Below, piece by piece: positions 1 to 8,339 of a stretch of 64,000 nucleotides of DNA (position 1 is the first letter of the stretch; each line of letters begins with the position of its first letter). The notes below the pieces were generated by a model. It made no database searches, was not told the origin of the DNA, and was given only the letters and a program-made list of their open reading frames with translations. The position numbers and the translations under genes are program-made. Origin of the DNA: Paenibacillus polymyxa (GTDB taxonomy: Bacteria; Bacillota; Bacilli; Paenibacillales; Paenibacillaceae); NCBI RefSeq assembly GCF_018614975.1, contig NZ_JAGGNR010000011.1, positions 124,001 through 188,000 on the forward strand. The letters are read 5' to 3'.

Positions 1-779
1 CGCTGGCCGCAGCAATTAAGGCAGATGCGTGTGAGATCTATACAGATGTAGACGGAATCTATTCTACGGATCCGCGGATCGTTAAGGTTGCGCGCAAGCT
101 GAAGGAAATATCGTATGACGAAATGCTGGAACTCGCTAATTTGGGAGCAGCGGTGCTGCATCCGCGTGCAGTAGAGTATGCGAAGCATTCCGGTGTACCT
201 TTAATTGTAAGATCCAGCTTTAACCATAATGAAGGAACGGTTGTGAAGGAGGAAGCAGCAATGGAACAAGGCGTAGTGGTTAGTGGTATTGCCTATGACA
301 AAAATGTGGCTCGCATCAGTATTCTGGGTGTGCCGGATGTACCAGGAGTTCTGGCCGAAGTATTTGGTGCACTTGCATCCAATCAGCTGGATGTGGACAT
401 TATCGTTCAGAGCGGAGTGATGGATGGCAAAGCGGATTTCTCGTTCTCTGTGGCGCTGTCTGATCGTGAGAACGCATTACGTGTCATTGAAGGCCTTCAC
501 AGCCGTTTGCCTTACCGTGAAGTCACATCTGAGGAGAACCTCGTTAAAATCTCCATTGTTGGCGCAGGGATGGTCAGTCACCCGGGTGTAGCTGCGAAGA
601 TGTTCAAAGTCATTTCCGCTGAAGGCGTGAGTATCAAGATGGTGAGCACTTCCGAGATCAAAGTATCTTGTGTTATTGACGGTGATAAGCTGCATGACGT
701 CATTAAGGCATTGCATACAGCATATGATCTCGACACTGCCGAGCAAGCCGTTATCGGTGGACCTCAAGATCGCAGATAA
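1..779 (+). CDS. lysC: Aspartate kinase, C-terminal part (5' end outside window)
   Basis: This is the distal part of a monofunctional aspartokinase, which phosphorylates aspartate in the first step of lysine, threonine, methionine and diaminopimelate synthesis. The reading frame is already open at the window edge and starts outside it. Its first residues hold the end of the kinase fold (YTDVDGIYSTDPR, then the HPRAVEYA motif). Two ACT regulatory domains follow (beginning ISILGVPDVPGVLAEVF and ISIVGAGMVSHPGVA) and the protein ends at a TAA. Two tandem ACT domains indicate feedback control by an end-product amino acid. The LysC-type assignment rather than DapG is inferred from the C-terminal ACT pattern (MVSTSEIKVS). 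A strong terminator follows immediately, so the gene ends its transcript. Confidence 0.9.
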   Translation, partial: LAAAIKADACEIYTDVDGIYSTDPRIVKVARKLKEISYDEMLELANLGAAVLHPRAVEYAKHSGVPLIVRSSFNHNEGTVVKEEAAMEQGVVVSGIAYDKNVARISILGVPDVPGVLAEVFGALASNQLDVDIIVQSGVMDGKADFSFSVALSDRENALRVIEGLHSRLPYREVTSEENLVKISIVGAGMVSHPGVAAKMFKVISAEGVSIKMVSTSEIKVSCVIDGDKLHDVIKALHTAYDLDTAEQAVIGGPQDRR

Positions 780-804
780 GTATTTTCTGTGTATGTAAAT
801 TAGC

Positions 805-849
805 AAAGGTGTACTGTTGCCAACGGGCAAGCAGTACACCTTTTTTTGT
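805..849 (+). terminator. Rho-independent terminator after aspartate kinase
   Basis: AAAGGTGTACTG (805-816) pairs with CAGTACACCTTT (832-843). An inner TTGCC/GGCAA stem extends it, and a run of seven T follows. Its stem is 12 bp before the inner extension. It may also serve the convergent comB-like gene on the minus strand. Confidence 0.9.
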
Positions 850-866
850 TTTTCTCATGGCAATTC

Positions 867-1622
867 TCACATCAACTTGAACATCTTTCCTCCGCGTATG
901 CCTCTACCTCTATAAGGTTGCATGCGGTTCCCCTCCCCCATCTCGGGAACACAATCCAGCAGGTTTAATTGAGAACAATACGAAATATCATGAACTCTGC
1001 CCAACTTTTCAAGCCTCCGACCGCTAACAGATCTCTGCACCAGATCAGGAATGCTCTCCTGACAGTGGGATACCGCCTGATGAAGCACTATGCCGAGATC
1101 GTTTAGTTGGAGGGGAGAACAGGATTGACGGTGCATTTCGTCGATGATACATCCAGCACACAAGCTGTCCTCCAGAGCAAATTCATCCTGGTTCCCCGCA
1201 CATAACAGCAATACATCTCGTTGAAGTTCACATAGAACTGCTGCAACAGCCTGCACATTGAGAAATGAACCAGCGAATACATGTTTCCCCTTGGAAGCCT
1301 TGATCAAGGCTCGGGTTCCATCGGTTGTGGTTAGAATGATTGTTTTATCTGCAATGCCTGCAGTCATATATTCATAGGGGGAATTACCCACCTCGAATCC
1401 GGTGATTCTTTTGTCAAAACGTTCCCCGCCTCGAATGCAATCTTTCACTTCCATTTGTTTGGCTTGTGGAACGGTCTCTACGGCAATCACAGCGGAAGCG
1501 TCATACGCCAGAGCCGTAATAATCGTACTGGTCGTACACAATACATCAATGACAACTGCACTTCGCCCTGCAATATCAATGGTACGTACTTCATTCACAT
1601 TGCCAACGACATCAACTCGCAC
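867..1622 (-). CDS. comB: 2-phosphosulfolactate phosphatase (ComB family)
   Basis: The product belongs to the ComB family, which hydrolyses 2-phosphosulfolactate to sulfolactate. That is a coenzyme M step in archaea; in Bacillales the family is linked to sulfolactate made during sporulation. Recognisable blocks are VIDVLCTTSTI near the N-terminus, GNSPYEY, TTDGTRAL and LLCAGNQDEFALEDSLCAG, which form the acidic, metal-dependent active site. The frame is open from a TTG at 1631, but the GTG at 1622 is preferred: an AAGGAG lies 9 nt upstream of it and overlaps the TTG. The product is then 251 aa, starting V-R-V-D-V like relatives. The gene is monocistronic and convergent with aspartate kinase. 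The physiological substrate in this organism is inferred. Confidence 0.82.
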   Translation of the reverse strand: MRVDVVGNVNEVRTIDIAGRSAVVIDVLCTTSTIITALAYDASAVIAVETVPQAKQMEVKDCIRGGERFDKRITGFEVGNSPYEYMTAGIADKTIILTTTDGTRALIKASKGKHVFAGSFLNVQAVAAVLCELQRDVLLLCAGNQDEFALEDSLCAGCIIDEMHRQSCSPLQLNDLGIVLHQAVSHCQESIPDLVQRSVSGRRLEKLGRVHDISYCSQLNLLDCVPEMGEGNRMQPYRGRGIRGGKMFKLM

Positions 1623-1794
1623 TCCCCACAACTCCTTTCTGTATCTGGGGATCGGTAGTTCTGTTTTGAACCTGAATGGAACTTACCTATCTGCAATTAC
1701 TATATGCATGCACATCTAGACGGGTGCCTAGAACAGAAGGGGGATCTATGGTTTCAACTCTCATCCGTATTCTGAAGAATTGATAGATTTCAGC

Positions 1795-1823
1795 GTCATA
1801 AATTAAATGTACAGGCATAAACT
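1795..1823 (+). promoter_or_regulatory. SigE-like promoter of the spoIIIA operon
   Basis: GTCATAAA (1795-1802) and CATAAACT (1816-1823) are separated by 13 bp. They resemble the SigE -35 (GTCATATT) and -10 (CATACAAT) elements, about 60 bp upstream of spoIIIAA. The spoIIIA operon is known to be SigE-dependent in B. subtilis. The assignment is by motif match only. Confidence 0.55.
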
Positions 1824-1885
1824 TGAGATATGAACAAGCGCCAGAAGTGTGAACCAAATGATCTCAAGGTTGGAGGAGCCTGCTC

Positions 1886-2890
1886 ATGAAGGTGAACTGG
1901 AGGGAACTTTTTCCGGAACCGATCCGAACCATTCTTGGAAGAATGCCACCCGCTCTATTGGAACAAGTGGAGGAAGTACGTATTCGTGAAGGCAGACCCC
2001 TGGAGATTAATGCAAGCAACACATACCACTTTCTGACACCTCAAGGTTGTCCGACCGGGAATCCTGAAGAAGCGTATGTTCCTCAGAAAGAAGTGACGCA
2101 CAGGCTGCTGGACCTGATCAGTAACCATTCACTTTATACATTGGAAGAGGAACTGCGCAAAGGGTTCATCACCATACCTGGGGGACATCGAATCGGGCTT
2201 GCTGGACGAACGGTACTAAGCGGTGGGCGTGTCGAATACCTGCGTGACATCAACGGGTTTAATGTTCGGGTAGCTCGTGAGGTACATGGAGTGGCTGATC
2301 GTATCCTTCCTTATCTTCTCGATATGAAGAGCGGACAGGTCCTGCACACGCTGATCCTTTCACCGCCTCAACAAGGAAAAACAACGTTGCTGCGAGATCT
2401 GGCGAGACAAATTAGCAGTGGTACAAAGCTTACAGGGGGCAATGAACTGGTTCAGGGAATACGTCCGCGTCTGAAAGTGGGCATTGTGGATGAAAGGTCC
2501 GAAATCGCTGGTAGCTACAAAGGAGTACCTGGATTCGACGTAGGTCCCCGAACAGATGTGATGGATGGTTGTCCGAAGGCTGAGGGCATGATGATGATGC
2601 TTCGCTCCATGTCGCCCGATGTCCTGATTGTGGACGAGATCGGTCGTCCGGAGGATGCCGAGGCGGTGATGGAAGCCCTGCATGCAGGAGTCTCTGTGAT
2701 CGCGACTGCGCATGGCCGTGATCTGTCGGAACTGTCGGCCAGACCAGCCCTCAGAACCTTAATTACGGAGCAGATGTTTCAACGTTATGTCCAGCTGCAA
2801 CGGACGAGCCGGGGCATGACCTTTCGGCTGGCGGATGGCAAAATGCGTGGGTTGCAGCAGACCGGGGCAGGAGGTGAAGCCTTTGGTTAA
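1886..2890 (+). CDS. spoIIIAA: Stage III sporulation protein AA, secretion-type ATPase
   Basis: SpoIIIAA is the mother-cell cytoplasmic ATPase of the SpoIIIA-SpoIIQ channel that links mother cell and forespore, and it resembles type II/IV secretion ATPases. The 334-aa product has a P-loop at about residues 159-167 (SPPQQGKTT), then a conserved VGIVDERSEIAG block and a Walker B LIVDE at about 246-250. The start is an ATG with GGAGG-like sequence 8-10 nt upstream (GGTTGGAGGAGCC). It is the first gene of an eight-gene operon, and its 3' end overlaps the start of spoIIIAB. The P-loop has QQ where many relatives have a glycine-rich stretch, but the GKT is intact. Confidence 0.96.
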   Translation: MKVNWRELFPEPIRTILGRMPPALLEQVEEVRIREGRPLEINASNTYHFLTPQGCPTGNPEEAYVPQKEVTHRLLDLISNHSLYTLEEELRKGFITIPGGHRIGLAGRTVLSGGRVEYLRDINGFNVRVAREVHGVADRILPYLLDMKSGQVLHTLILSPPQQGKTTLLRDLARQISSGTKLTGGNELVQGIRPRLKVGIVDERSEIAGSYKGVPGFDVGPRTDVMDGCPKAEGMMMMLRSMSPDVLIVDEIGRPEDAEAVMEALHAGVSVIATAHGRDLSELSARPALRTLITEQMFQRYVQLQRTSRGMTFRLADGKMRGLQQTGAGGEAFG

Positions 2891-3401
2891 CATGCTCGGT
2901 GCAGTAATTATTCTGTTAGCCAGCACCCTCGCTGGTTTTTACAAGGCAAGACAGTATGCATTAAGACCGAGACAGTTGCGAGAACTTATAGCAGCCCTCC
3001 AGCGACTGATGACGGAGATTAACTATGGGCTCACTCCACTTCCCGATGCCATGGGCAAGATGGGAGCCCAGACCAAAGAACCTGTAAAGACGCTGTTCCT
3101 TCATGCAGCCACACAGATGGAACCTCCTCATGGACTCACTGCCCGGGAAAGTCTGCAGTCAGGCGTGGATCTGGCGTGGGGAAGATCGGCCATGAAGGCT
3201 GACGAGAAGGAAGTGATGCTGCAATTAAGCTTCAGCCTTGGCACAAGTGACCGTCAGGATCAGACCAAACATATATCGTTAGCCATTCAACAACTAATGC
3301 ATGAGGAATCCCGTGCCCAGGCCGATCAAATGAAATATGAACGAATGAGCCGAAGCCTCGGGATGCTTGTCGGAGCGTTAATCGTCATTCTGATCTTCTG
3401 A
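2883..3401 (+). CDS. spoIIIAB: Stage III sporulation protein AB
   Basis: SpoIIIAB is a membrane protein related to type II secretion GspF proteins. It is part of the SpoIIIA export-like complex in the mother-cell membrane around the forespore. One hydrophobic helix lies at the N-terminus (MLGAVIILLASTLAGF) and another at the C-terminus (GMLVGALIVILIF), with an amphipathic helical core between. The chosen start is TTG at 2883, 6 nt after AGGAGGTG at 2869-2876. It gives 172 aa, matching the roughly 171 aa of the B. subtilis protein; an ATG at 2892 is too far from this site. The start overlaps the end of spoIIIAA, so the two are probably translationally coupled. Confidence 0.93.
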   Translation: MVNMLGAVIILLASTLAGFYKARQYALRPRQLRELIAALQRLMTEINYGLTPLPDAMGKMGAQTKEPVKTLFLHAATQMEPPHGLTARESLQSGVDLAWGRSAMKADEKEVMLQLSFSLGTSDRQDQTKHISLAIQQLMHEESRAQADQMKYERMSRSLGMLVGALIVILIF

Positions 3402-3430
3402 AATAGCCGGGATAGTGAGGTGCCAAGGTC

Positions 3431-3634
3431 ATGAATCTAGAAGTGAACGCAATCTTTCAAATTGCGGGTATCGGAATCATCATCGCCATGATTCACACGG
3501 TACTGAAACAAATGGGAAAGGAAGATATGGCTCACTGGGTGACCGTAATCGGATTTGTCGTTGTATTGTTCATGGTGGTCCGTATGCTGGACAGCCTGCT
3601 ACAAGAGATCAAATCGATATTTCTTTTTCAATGA
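3431..3634 (+). CDS. spoIIIAC: Stage III sporulation protein AC
   Basis: SpoIIIAC is a small two-helix membrane protein of the SpoIIIA complex. The 67-aa length is close to the B. subtilis protein (68 aa). Two hydrophobic segments, around residues 8-25 (IFQIAGIGIIIAMIHTVL) and 38-55 (VTVIGFVVVLFMVVRMLD), are separated by a short polar turn (KQMGKEDM), typical of the SpoIIIAC/AD family. The start ATG has GAGGTG about 9 nt upstream. It lies 29 nt after spoIIIAB and 32 nt before spoIIIAD. Confidence 0.94.
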   Translation: MNLEVNAIFQIAGIGIIIAMIHTVLKQMGKEDMAHWVTVIGFVVVLFMVVRMLDSLLQEIKSIFLFQ

Positions 3635-3666
3635 AAAACGGTCATGAAGCCGGATGGTGGTGACCT

Positions 3667-4056
3667 GTGGAAATTATCCAAGTTGTAGGTTTGGCGCTCA
3701 TCGCAACAGTGCTTATTCTGGTCATTAAGGAACAGAAGCCGATGTTTGCTTTTCTGATTGCTGCCGCGACCGGCATTGTCATCTTCATGTTGTTGATTGG
3801 CAAAATCGGTGCAGTTATCGAAGTGTTGAAGCGACTTGCCGAGAATTCAGGCATGGAAAGTATTTATCTGAAAACGGTGCTGAAAATTATTGGCATAGCG
3901 TACATCGCTGAATTTGGGGCACAGATTGTCAGGGACGCAGGCCAGGAAAGCATTGCGTCCAAGATTGAACTGGCTGGTAAGGTACTGATCCTTGTACTTG
4001 CTATACCGATCATCAGCATTATTATCGAAACCGTCATGAAGCTGATGCCGGTGTAG
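3667..4056 (+). CDS. spoIIIAD: Stage III sporulation protein AD
   Basis: SpoIIIAD shares the SpoIIIAC/AD fold and is a polytopic component of the SpoIIIA channel in the mother-cell membrane. The 129-aa protein starts at a GTG preceded by GGTGGTGACC and has at least four hydrophobic stretches. The first is IIQVVGLALIATVLILVI, followed by MFAFLIAAATGIVIFMLLIG. The last third ends in VLILVLAIPIISIIIETV. The usual length is about 133 aa, so it is complete. It sits between spoIIIAC and spoIIIAE in the canonical order. Confidence 0.94.
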   Translation: MEIIQVVGLALIATVLILVIKEQKPMFAFLIAAATGIVIFMLLIGKIGAVIEVLKRLAENSGMESIYLKTVLKIIGIAYIAEFGAQIVRDAGQESIASKIELAGKVLILVLAIPIISIIIETVMKLMPV

Positions 4057-4076
4057 AAGGGGCGTGCGGACTTCAT

Positions 4077-5267
4077 ATGAAATCAATGCATCATAAGCCG
4101 CAGTGGCGCCTTACGGTTGTGCTGATGCTCTGTTTTCTGTTTGGTATCCTGGGGCAGGTCACTGCAAGCTCACCTTCCGGTGAGTGGATGGCGCAGCAGG
4201 CCGATCAGCTTCCCAAGGATCAGGTGGAGAAATACTGGGATCAACTGATGCAACAATACGGTGGTTTCTTCCCGGATGGGAAAACCCCTTCCTTCATGGA
4301 TATGTTAGTCCCCGGCAATGAAGGTTTCAGCATGAAATCGGTGTTTGTAGCGATCGGAACCTTCATGCTGCATGAAATTTTATATAACGGCAAACTTCTG
4401 GTCACGATTGTGATGTTAAGTGTACTCAGCATGATTCTGGAGACTCTTCAGACCGCATTTGAGAAAAATAATATTAGCAAAATCGCCTATTCCATCTGTT
4501 ATATGGTCATCATCATTATTGCAATCAACAGCTTCAGTGTGGCGATTGGATACGCCAAGGATGCCATAACCGGCATGATTAACTTCATGATGGCGATGGT
4601 TCCGTTGTTATTCACACTGCTCGCGTCCATGGGTAACGTCATCACCGTCTCCGTGACCCATCCACTCATCATTTTCATGATTCATCTGGTGAGTACTTTG
4701 ATTCACTTGCTGGTATTCCCGTTACTCTTCTTCTCAGCTGTTCTGCATCTCGTCAGTTCATTGTCTGACAAGTACAAGCTGACACAGCTGGCAGACCTCC
4801 TGCGCAATATTAGTGTGGCACTGCTGGGTATCCTGCTGACGATGTTTCTGGGTGTAATCTCGGTTCAGGGAGCATCGGGATCGGTAGCGGATGGAGTCAG
4901 CCTGAAGGCCGCCAAATACATCGCAGGCAACTTTGTTCCTGTCGTGGGCAGAACATTTGCAGATGCGACGGATACGGTAATTACAGCTTCTTTACTTGTC
5001 AAAAATGCAATTGGACTCACCGGAGTGATCATCATTTTGTTTCTATGTGCCTTTCCGGCACTCAAGATCCTGGCTCTTGCCTTGATATACAACGTAACCG
5101 GTGCCATTATGCAACCACTAGGAGACACCCCGATTGTTGGATGCCTGCAGGCCATCGGCAAGAGCATGATCTACGTATTTGCGGCGCTCGCAGCCGTCGG
5201 GCTGATGTTTTTCCTGGCCATTACCATCCTGCTGACCGCGGGCAATCTGACTGTCATGATGCGCTGA
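4077..5267 (+). CDS. spoIIIAE: Stage III sporulation protein AE
   Basis: SpoIIIAE is the largest membrane subunit of the SpoIIIA complex, with permease-like topology. The 396-aa product begins with a cleavable-type signal peptide (basic start, hydrophobic VVLMLCFLFGILGQVTAS). An extracytoplasmic stretch of about 80 residues follows, then seven or so membrane segments. A conserved glycine-rich region (GASGSVADGVSLKAAKYIAGNFVPVVG) lies between the later helices. It is complete at the usual length, directly after spoIIIAD and 31 nt before the preferred start of spoIIIAF. Confidence 0.95.
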   Translation: MKSMHHKPQWRLTVVLMLCFLFGILGQVTASSPSGEWMAQQADQLPKDQVEKYWDQLMQQYGGFFPDGKTPSFMDMLVPGNEGFSMKSVFVAIGTFMLHEILYNGKLLVTIVMLSVLSMILETLQTAFEKNNISKIAYSICYMVIIIIAINSFSVAIGYAKDAITGMINFMMAMVPLLFTLLASMGNVITVSVTHPLIIFMIHLVSTLIHLLVFPLLFFSAVLHLVSSLSDKYKLTQLADLLRNISVALLGILLTMFLGVISVQGASGSVADGVSLKAAKYIAGNFVPVVGRTFADATDTVITASLLVKNAIGLTGVIIILFLCAFPALKILALALIYNVTGAIMQPLGDTPIVGCLQAIGKSMIYVFAALAAVGLMFFLAITILLTAGNLTVMMR

Positions 5268-5298
5268 GTGTGGGTTGGGAAGAAAGGAGTTGGAAAGG

Positions 5299-6129
5299 AT
5301 GGGGTGGCTGAGCAACTGGCTCCAGGAATTGATTATGATCGTTCTGCTGGCGACCTTCGTGGATATGCTGTTGCCCAATCGATCTATGGAACGTTATGTC
5401 AAGCTTGTGCTGAGCCTTCTCATCCTGCTGACCCTTTTATCACCCATAACCAAGCTCCTCAAAAGTGATCCGGTTGGCGATCTGAAACGGGCAATGTCGG
5501 CAATGGATGCTCCATCGGATGGGAATGCAACACTCGAACAGATTTTGGCTCAGGGCAAGCGGCTGCAATCCAATGAACAGGAGCAATCCCTGCAATGGAC
5601 AGCGAAAGAACTGGCTAATGTGATGAAAGGTCAGATTGAAGAAACAACAGGAGCGAAGGTGCGGTCCGTAGAGGTACAACTGGCAATGAGTAAATATGAA
5701 ACCGAGATGGAAGCTGCCTCATCAGTCGAATTGCCTGTGATCCAGCGTGTATTGGTCGAGATGGCAGGAGAGGATGCAGGAGGAGCAGTAAATTCAACGC
5801 AGCAAGAAGTCGCTCAAAATACACAACCTATATTCGGCACAGATACAGAGTCAGATAAGGATGAATCACAGCAAATCCGGCAACCCATCCAGATTGGTCA
5901 GGTAGAGGTGCCTGAAGTACAGGTTGATGTGAGTGAAAGTCAGCATCATGGAAATGAAGTTTCTTCTGAGCCTGTTATCCGTGACCAGGCAGATGAAACC
6001 AAGACCCCAAGCGAGACATCTTCACGTTCAGAACATGCGGTAAAAATTATTACATTGTTGACTGAAAAGTGGGATGTTGATGCGAACAAAGTCCAGGTGA
6101 AAGAGCCGAAAAGTGCTGAAGTGCTCTGA
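5299..6129 (+). CDS. spoIIIAF: Stage III sporulation protein AF
   Basis: SpoIIIAF is a mother-cell membrane protein with two N-terminal transmembrane helices and a soluble domain of the ring-building type found in the SpoIIIA complex. The helices are at about residues 8-22 (ELIMIVLLATFVDML) and 32-52. The chosen ATG at 5299 has AAAGGAG 9 nt upstream; an in-frame TTG at 5275 lacks such a site. The product is 276 aa against about 206 aa in B. subtilis. The excess is a polar, acidic and glutamine-rich stretch (about residues 150-250) before the C-terminal TEKWDVDANKVQV-like end, probably a disordered linker. Confidence 0.92.
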   Translation: MGWLSNWLQELIMIVLLATFVDMLLPNRSMERYVKLVLSLLILLTLLSPITKLLKSDPVGDLKRAMSAMDAPSDGNATLEQILAQGKRLQSNEQEQSLQWTAKELANVMKGQIEETTGAKVRSVEVQLAMSKYETEMEAASSVELPVIQRVLVEMAGEDAGGAVNSTQQEVAQNTQPIFGTDTESDKDESQQIRQPIQIGQVEVPEVQVDVSESQHHGNEVSSEPVIRDQADETKTPSETSSRSEHAVKIITLLTEKWDVDANKVQVKEPKSAEVL

Positions 6130-6144
6130 GAAGGAGGGTGTCCG

Positions 6145-6783
6145 ATGAAACAATGGTTCAAAAAGATGGAAACCTGGATGGGTGGCGGAGAGGGTGGGGC
6201 AAGGCGGAATCAAACCTTCCGCTGGCTGATTATCCTGGGTTTGATCGGGGTGGGAATCATGCTGTTCAATTCTTTTGTCAATGTCAAAAAAATTGATTCC
6301 GAAAATATCGGTCGGGAACCACCGGACCCGGCAACATCCATGGCATCCATACAGAGTGATCCGTCAGAACAGAATCCTTTTCAGGCGATTGAAATTGCAT
6401 TTGAAGACAAAATCAAAGGTGTGCTGGAAAACATTGTGGGTGTGGGGACGGTTGATGTGATGGTTACCGTGGATTCCACAGAAGAACTGGTCGTACAGCG
6501 GAACGTGAAGGATTCTCAGCAACTGACCGAAGAAACCGATGCTAACGGGGGCAAGCGACATATGACGCAATATACCCGCGATGGCGAAATTATTACGTAC
6601 GAAACAGCAGGGGATCAGACACCGATAGTAACCAAAAAGCTCAAACCGCAGATCCGTGGTGTGCTTGTGGTTGCGAGGGGGGCAGAGAACAAGGTTGTGA
6701 AGGAACTGATAACCGATGCTGTGGAAAAAGGACTGAATGTGGCCGCCTACCGGATCTCGGTTGTACCGCGCAAACAAGACTAA
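6145..6783 (+). CDS. spoIIIAG: Stage III sporulation protein AG
   Basis: SpoIIIAG forms a large oligomeric ring in the intermembrane space between mother cell and forespore. The 212-aa protein has one transmembrane helix at about residues 29-44 (WLIILGLIGVGIMLFNSF). A periplasmic-side ring-building domain follows, with the conserved segments IKGVLENIVGVGTVDVMVTVDS and IRGVLVVARGAENKVVKELI. A strong AAGGAGGG lies 6 nt before the ATG, and only 15 nt separate it from spoIIIAF. The length is near the B. subtilis value (229 aa). Confidence 0.95.
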   Translation: MKQWFKKMETWMGGGEGGARRNQTFRWLIILGLIGVGIMLFNSFVNVKKIDSENIGREPPDPATSMASIQSDPSEQNPFQAIEIAFEDKIKGVLENIVGVGTVDVMVTVDSTEELVVQRNVKDSQQLTEETDANGGKRHMTQYTRDGEIITYETAGDQTPIVTKKLKPQIRGVLVVARGAENKVVKELITDAVEKGLNVAAYRISVVPRKQD

Positions 6784-6849
6784 TCTGGTGTGATGAATCG
6801 CAAGATTCAATTCTCATAAGAGTGAAGCCAATTTGAGGAGGAAGATCTA

Positions 6850-7680
6850 ATGAATAACAAACGTCAAACGGTATGGCTCGTTTCCATGCTGAGTCTGATG
6901 GTCATTTTGTCCGCGTATTATCTGTTCACTGAGGATTCTGGCCCAGTGAATCCGCCGGTGGCTGACAGTCAGCAAGTGGATGGAATCAAGCAAGCGGAAG
7001 CGACGGAAACAGCAGGCATTCTTAATCCTACAGAAGGTTTGGTTGTAAATGAAGTGGTGAATAGCGGCGAAGTTGAAAGTGATCCAAATGCGGCTGGGGC
7101 TGTGGAAGAACCTGCGGCTACGGAAGGTGAAGAAGCTGGGAATACAGAGAAAACACCTGCTGTAGAACCAGGCGAGAATAAGGGTGAGGCAGGCAAAGAA
7201 ACCAACAAAGAGACCGACAAAGGGGCAACAACTACACCGGAGACAGACGGTGAGGCAGGCGGCACTGCAACCAAGACAGATGAGGAAGTCCTCAAGGAAA
7301 TGGAAGAGCAGAATACGACAGCATCTGCGAGCAGCCAGTTCCAGAACTACCAGTGGCAACGTGAGGAAAGCAACAATCGCAAGTATGAGGAACTGATGAC
7401 CGTGGCGGGTGACTTGAGTAAAACACCAGAGGAGAATGCCAAAGCAACGGAGCAACTCCGTACACTGGAAGAAAAAGAAGCTAAAATCACTGGCATTGAG
7501 GAGACGCTCTCTCAACAATTCGCTAATGCGATTGTTCAAGAAGATGCCGACAAGTATAAAGTTGTGGTCCTCAGTGACAAACTGGATGTAAAACAGGCGG
7601 TATCTATTGTGGATCTGGTCATGAAAGAATTGGCTGTATCCCAAAACAAAATCAGCGTGCAATACGTTACAGAACAGTAA
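6850..7680 (+). CDS. spoIIIAH: Stage III sporulation protein AH
   Basis: SpoIIIAH is the mother-cell partner that binds forespore SpoIIQ across the intermembrane space and joins the two halves of the channel. The 276-aa product has one transmembrane helix near residues 8-25 (VWLVSMLSLMVILSAYYLF). The C-terminal ring-building domain is at about 165-276 (FQNYQWQREESNNRKYEEL through VVVLSDKLDVKQAVSIVDLV). Between them is about 120 residues rich in E, A, T, G and K, longer than in B. subtilis (218 aa in total), and probably a flexible spacer. The start has GAGGAGG 8 nt upstream. It is the last gene of spoIIIA. Confidence 0.94.
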   Translation: MNNKRQTVWLVSMLSLMVILSAYYLFTEDSGPVNPPVADSQQVDGIKQAEATETAGILNPTEGLVVNEVVNSGEVESDPNAAGAVEEPAATEGEEAGNTEKTPAVEPGENKGEAGKETNKETDKGATTTPETDGEAGGTATKTDEEVLKEMEEQNTTASASSQFQNYQWQREESNNRKYEELMTVAGDLSKTPEENAKATEQLRTLEEKEAKITGIEETLSQQFANAIVQEDADKYKVVVLSDKLDVKQAVSIVDLVMKELAVSQNKISVQYVTEQ

Positions 7681-7699
7681 TCCAAATCATGAAAATGAA

Positions 7700-7740
7700 G
7701 TCCCGGGAGCTGGTTGTACTCTCGGGCTCTTTCCATTTTT
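7700..7740 (+). terminator. Probable terminator after the spoIIIA operon
   Basis: CCCGGGAG and CTCTCGGG form a stem with one G-T pair around an 8-nt loop, followed by a pyrimidine-rich tract ending in TTTTT. It lies between spoIIIAH and accB. Confidence 0.6.
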
Positions 7741-7813
7741 AACGATTATGATATAATACATAAAGCCATATGACCGTCCTAGTGAGACTGGCATGATGCC
7801 GAAGGAGTGAATA

Positions 7814-8284
7814 ATGGAAATGTTTAAATTGAGTGAGATCAAAGAATTGATCAAATTGGTAGATGAAAGTTCCGTTCAAGAGTTGGAAATTGAAAATGAA
7901 GGATCACGGTTATCGATCCGTAAACCAGGCAAAACGGAGTATGTTCAAGCAGCTGCTGTGCAACCGCAAATGATTGCTGCTCCGCAAGTACAGCCGTCAG
8001 CAGTGGTAAGTGAAGCTGCACCGCAGGTCGATACTACAAGTCATTTACATAAAATTGTATCTCCGATGGTAGGTACTTTTTACAGAGCTTCCTCGCCGGA
8101 AGCGGGTCCTTTTGTAAGCGCTGGTGATAAAGTTGTTGAGAAAACAACGGTATGTATCATCGAAGCGATGAAGCTGATGAACGAGCTTGATGCGGACATC
8201 AAGGGAGAAATCGTTGAAGTGCTGGTTGAGAACGGACAGCTGGTCGAGTATGGGCAGCCCCTTTTCCTGGTGAAACCGGAATAA
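7814..8284 (+). CDS. accB: Acetyl-CoA carboxylase biotin carboxyl carrier protein
   Basis: AccB carries the biotin that shuttles carboxylate between AccC and the carboxyltransferase AccAD in the first step of fatty-acid synthesis. The 156-aa protein has an N-terminal region ([18 protein letters not shown]), an alanine- and proline-rich hinge (about residues 45-75) and a C-terminal biotinyl domain. The biotin lysine is in EAMKLMNE. The start ATG has AAGGAG 6 nt upstream. A TATAAT at 7752-7757 may be its -10 element, though no good -35 is seen. accC follows after 55 nt in the usual accBC pair. Confidence 0.97.
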   Translation: MEMFKLSEIKELIKLVDESSVQELEIENEGSRLSIRKPGKTEYVQAAAVQPQMIAAPQVQPSAVVSEAAPQVDTTSHLHKIVSPMVGTFYRASSPEAGPFVSAGDKVVEKTTVCIIEAMKLMNELDADIKGEIVEVLVENGQLVEYGQPLFLVKPE

Positions 8285-8339
8285 CCGTTATAGCTGGTTA
8301 ACAGCTAACCGCATGAGCTTCGAAGGAGGACAAAACGAA

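Noticed and set aside
6847..7662. 271-codon minus-strand frame opposite spoIIIAH
   Set aside because: Antisense shadow with Phe/Cys/Leu-rich composition; the plus strand encodes a recognised protein.
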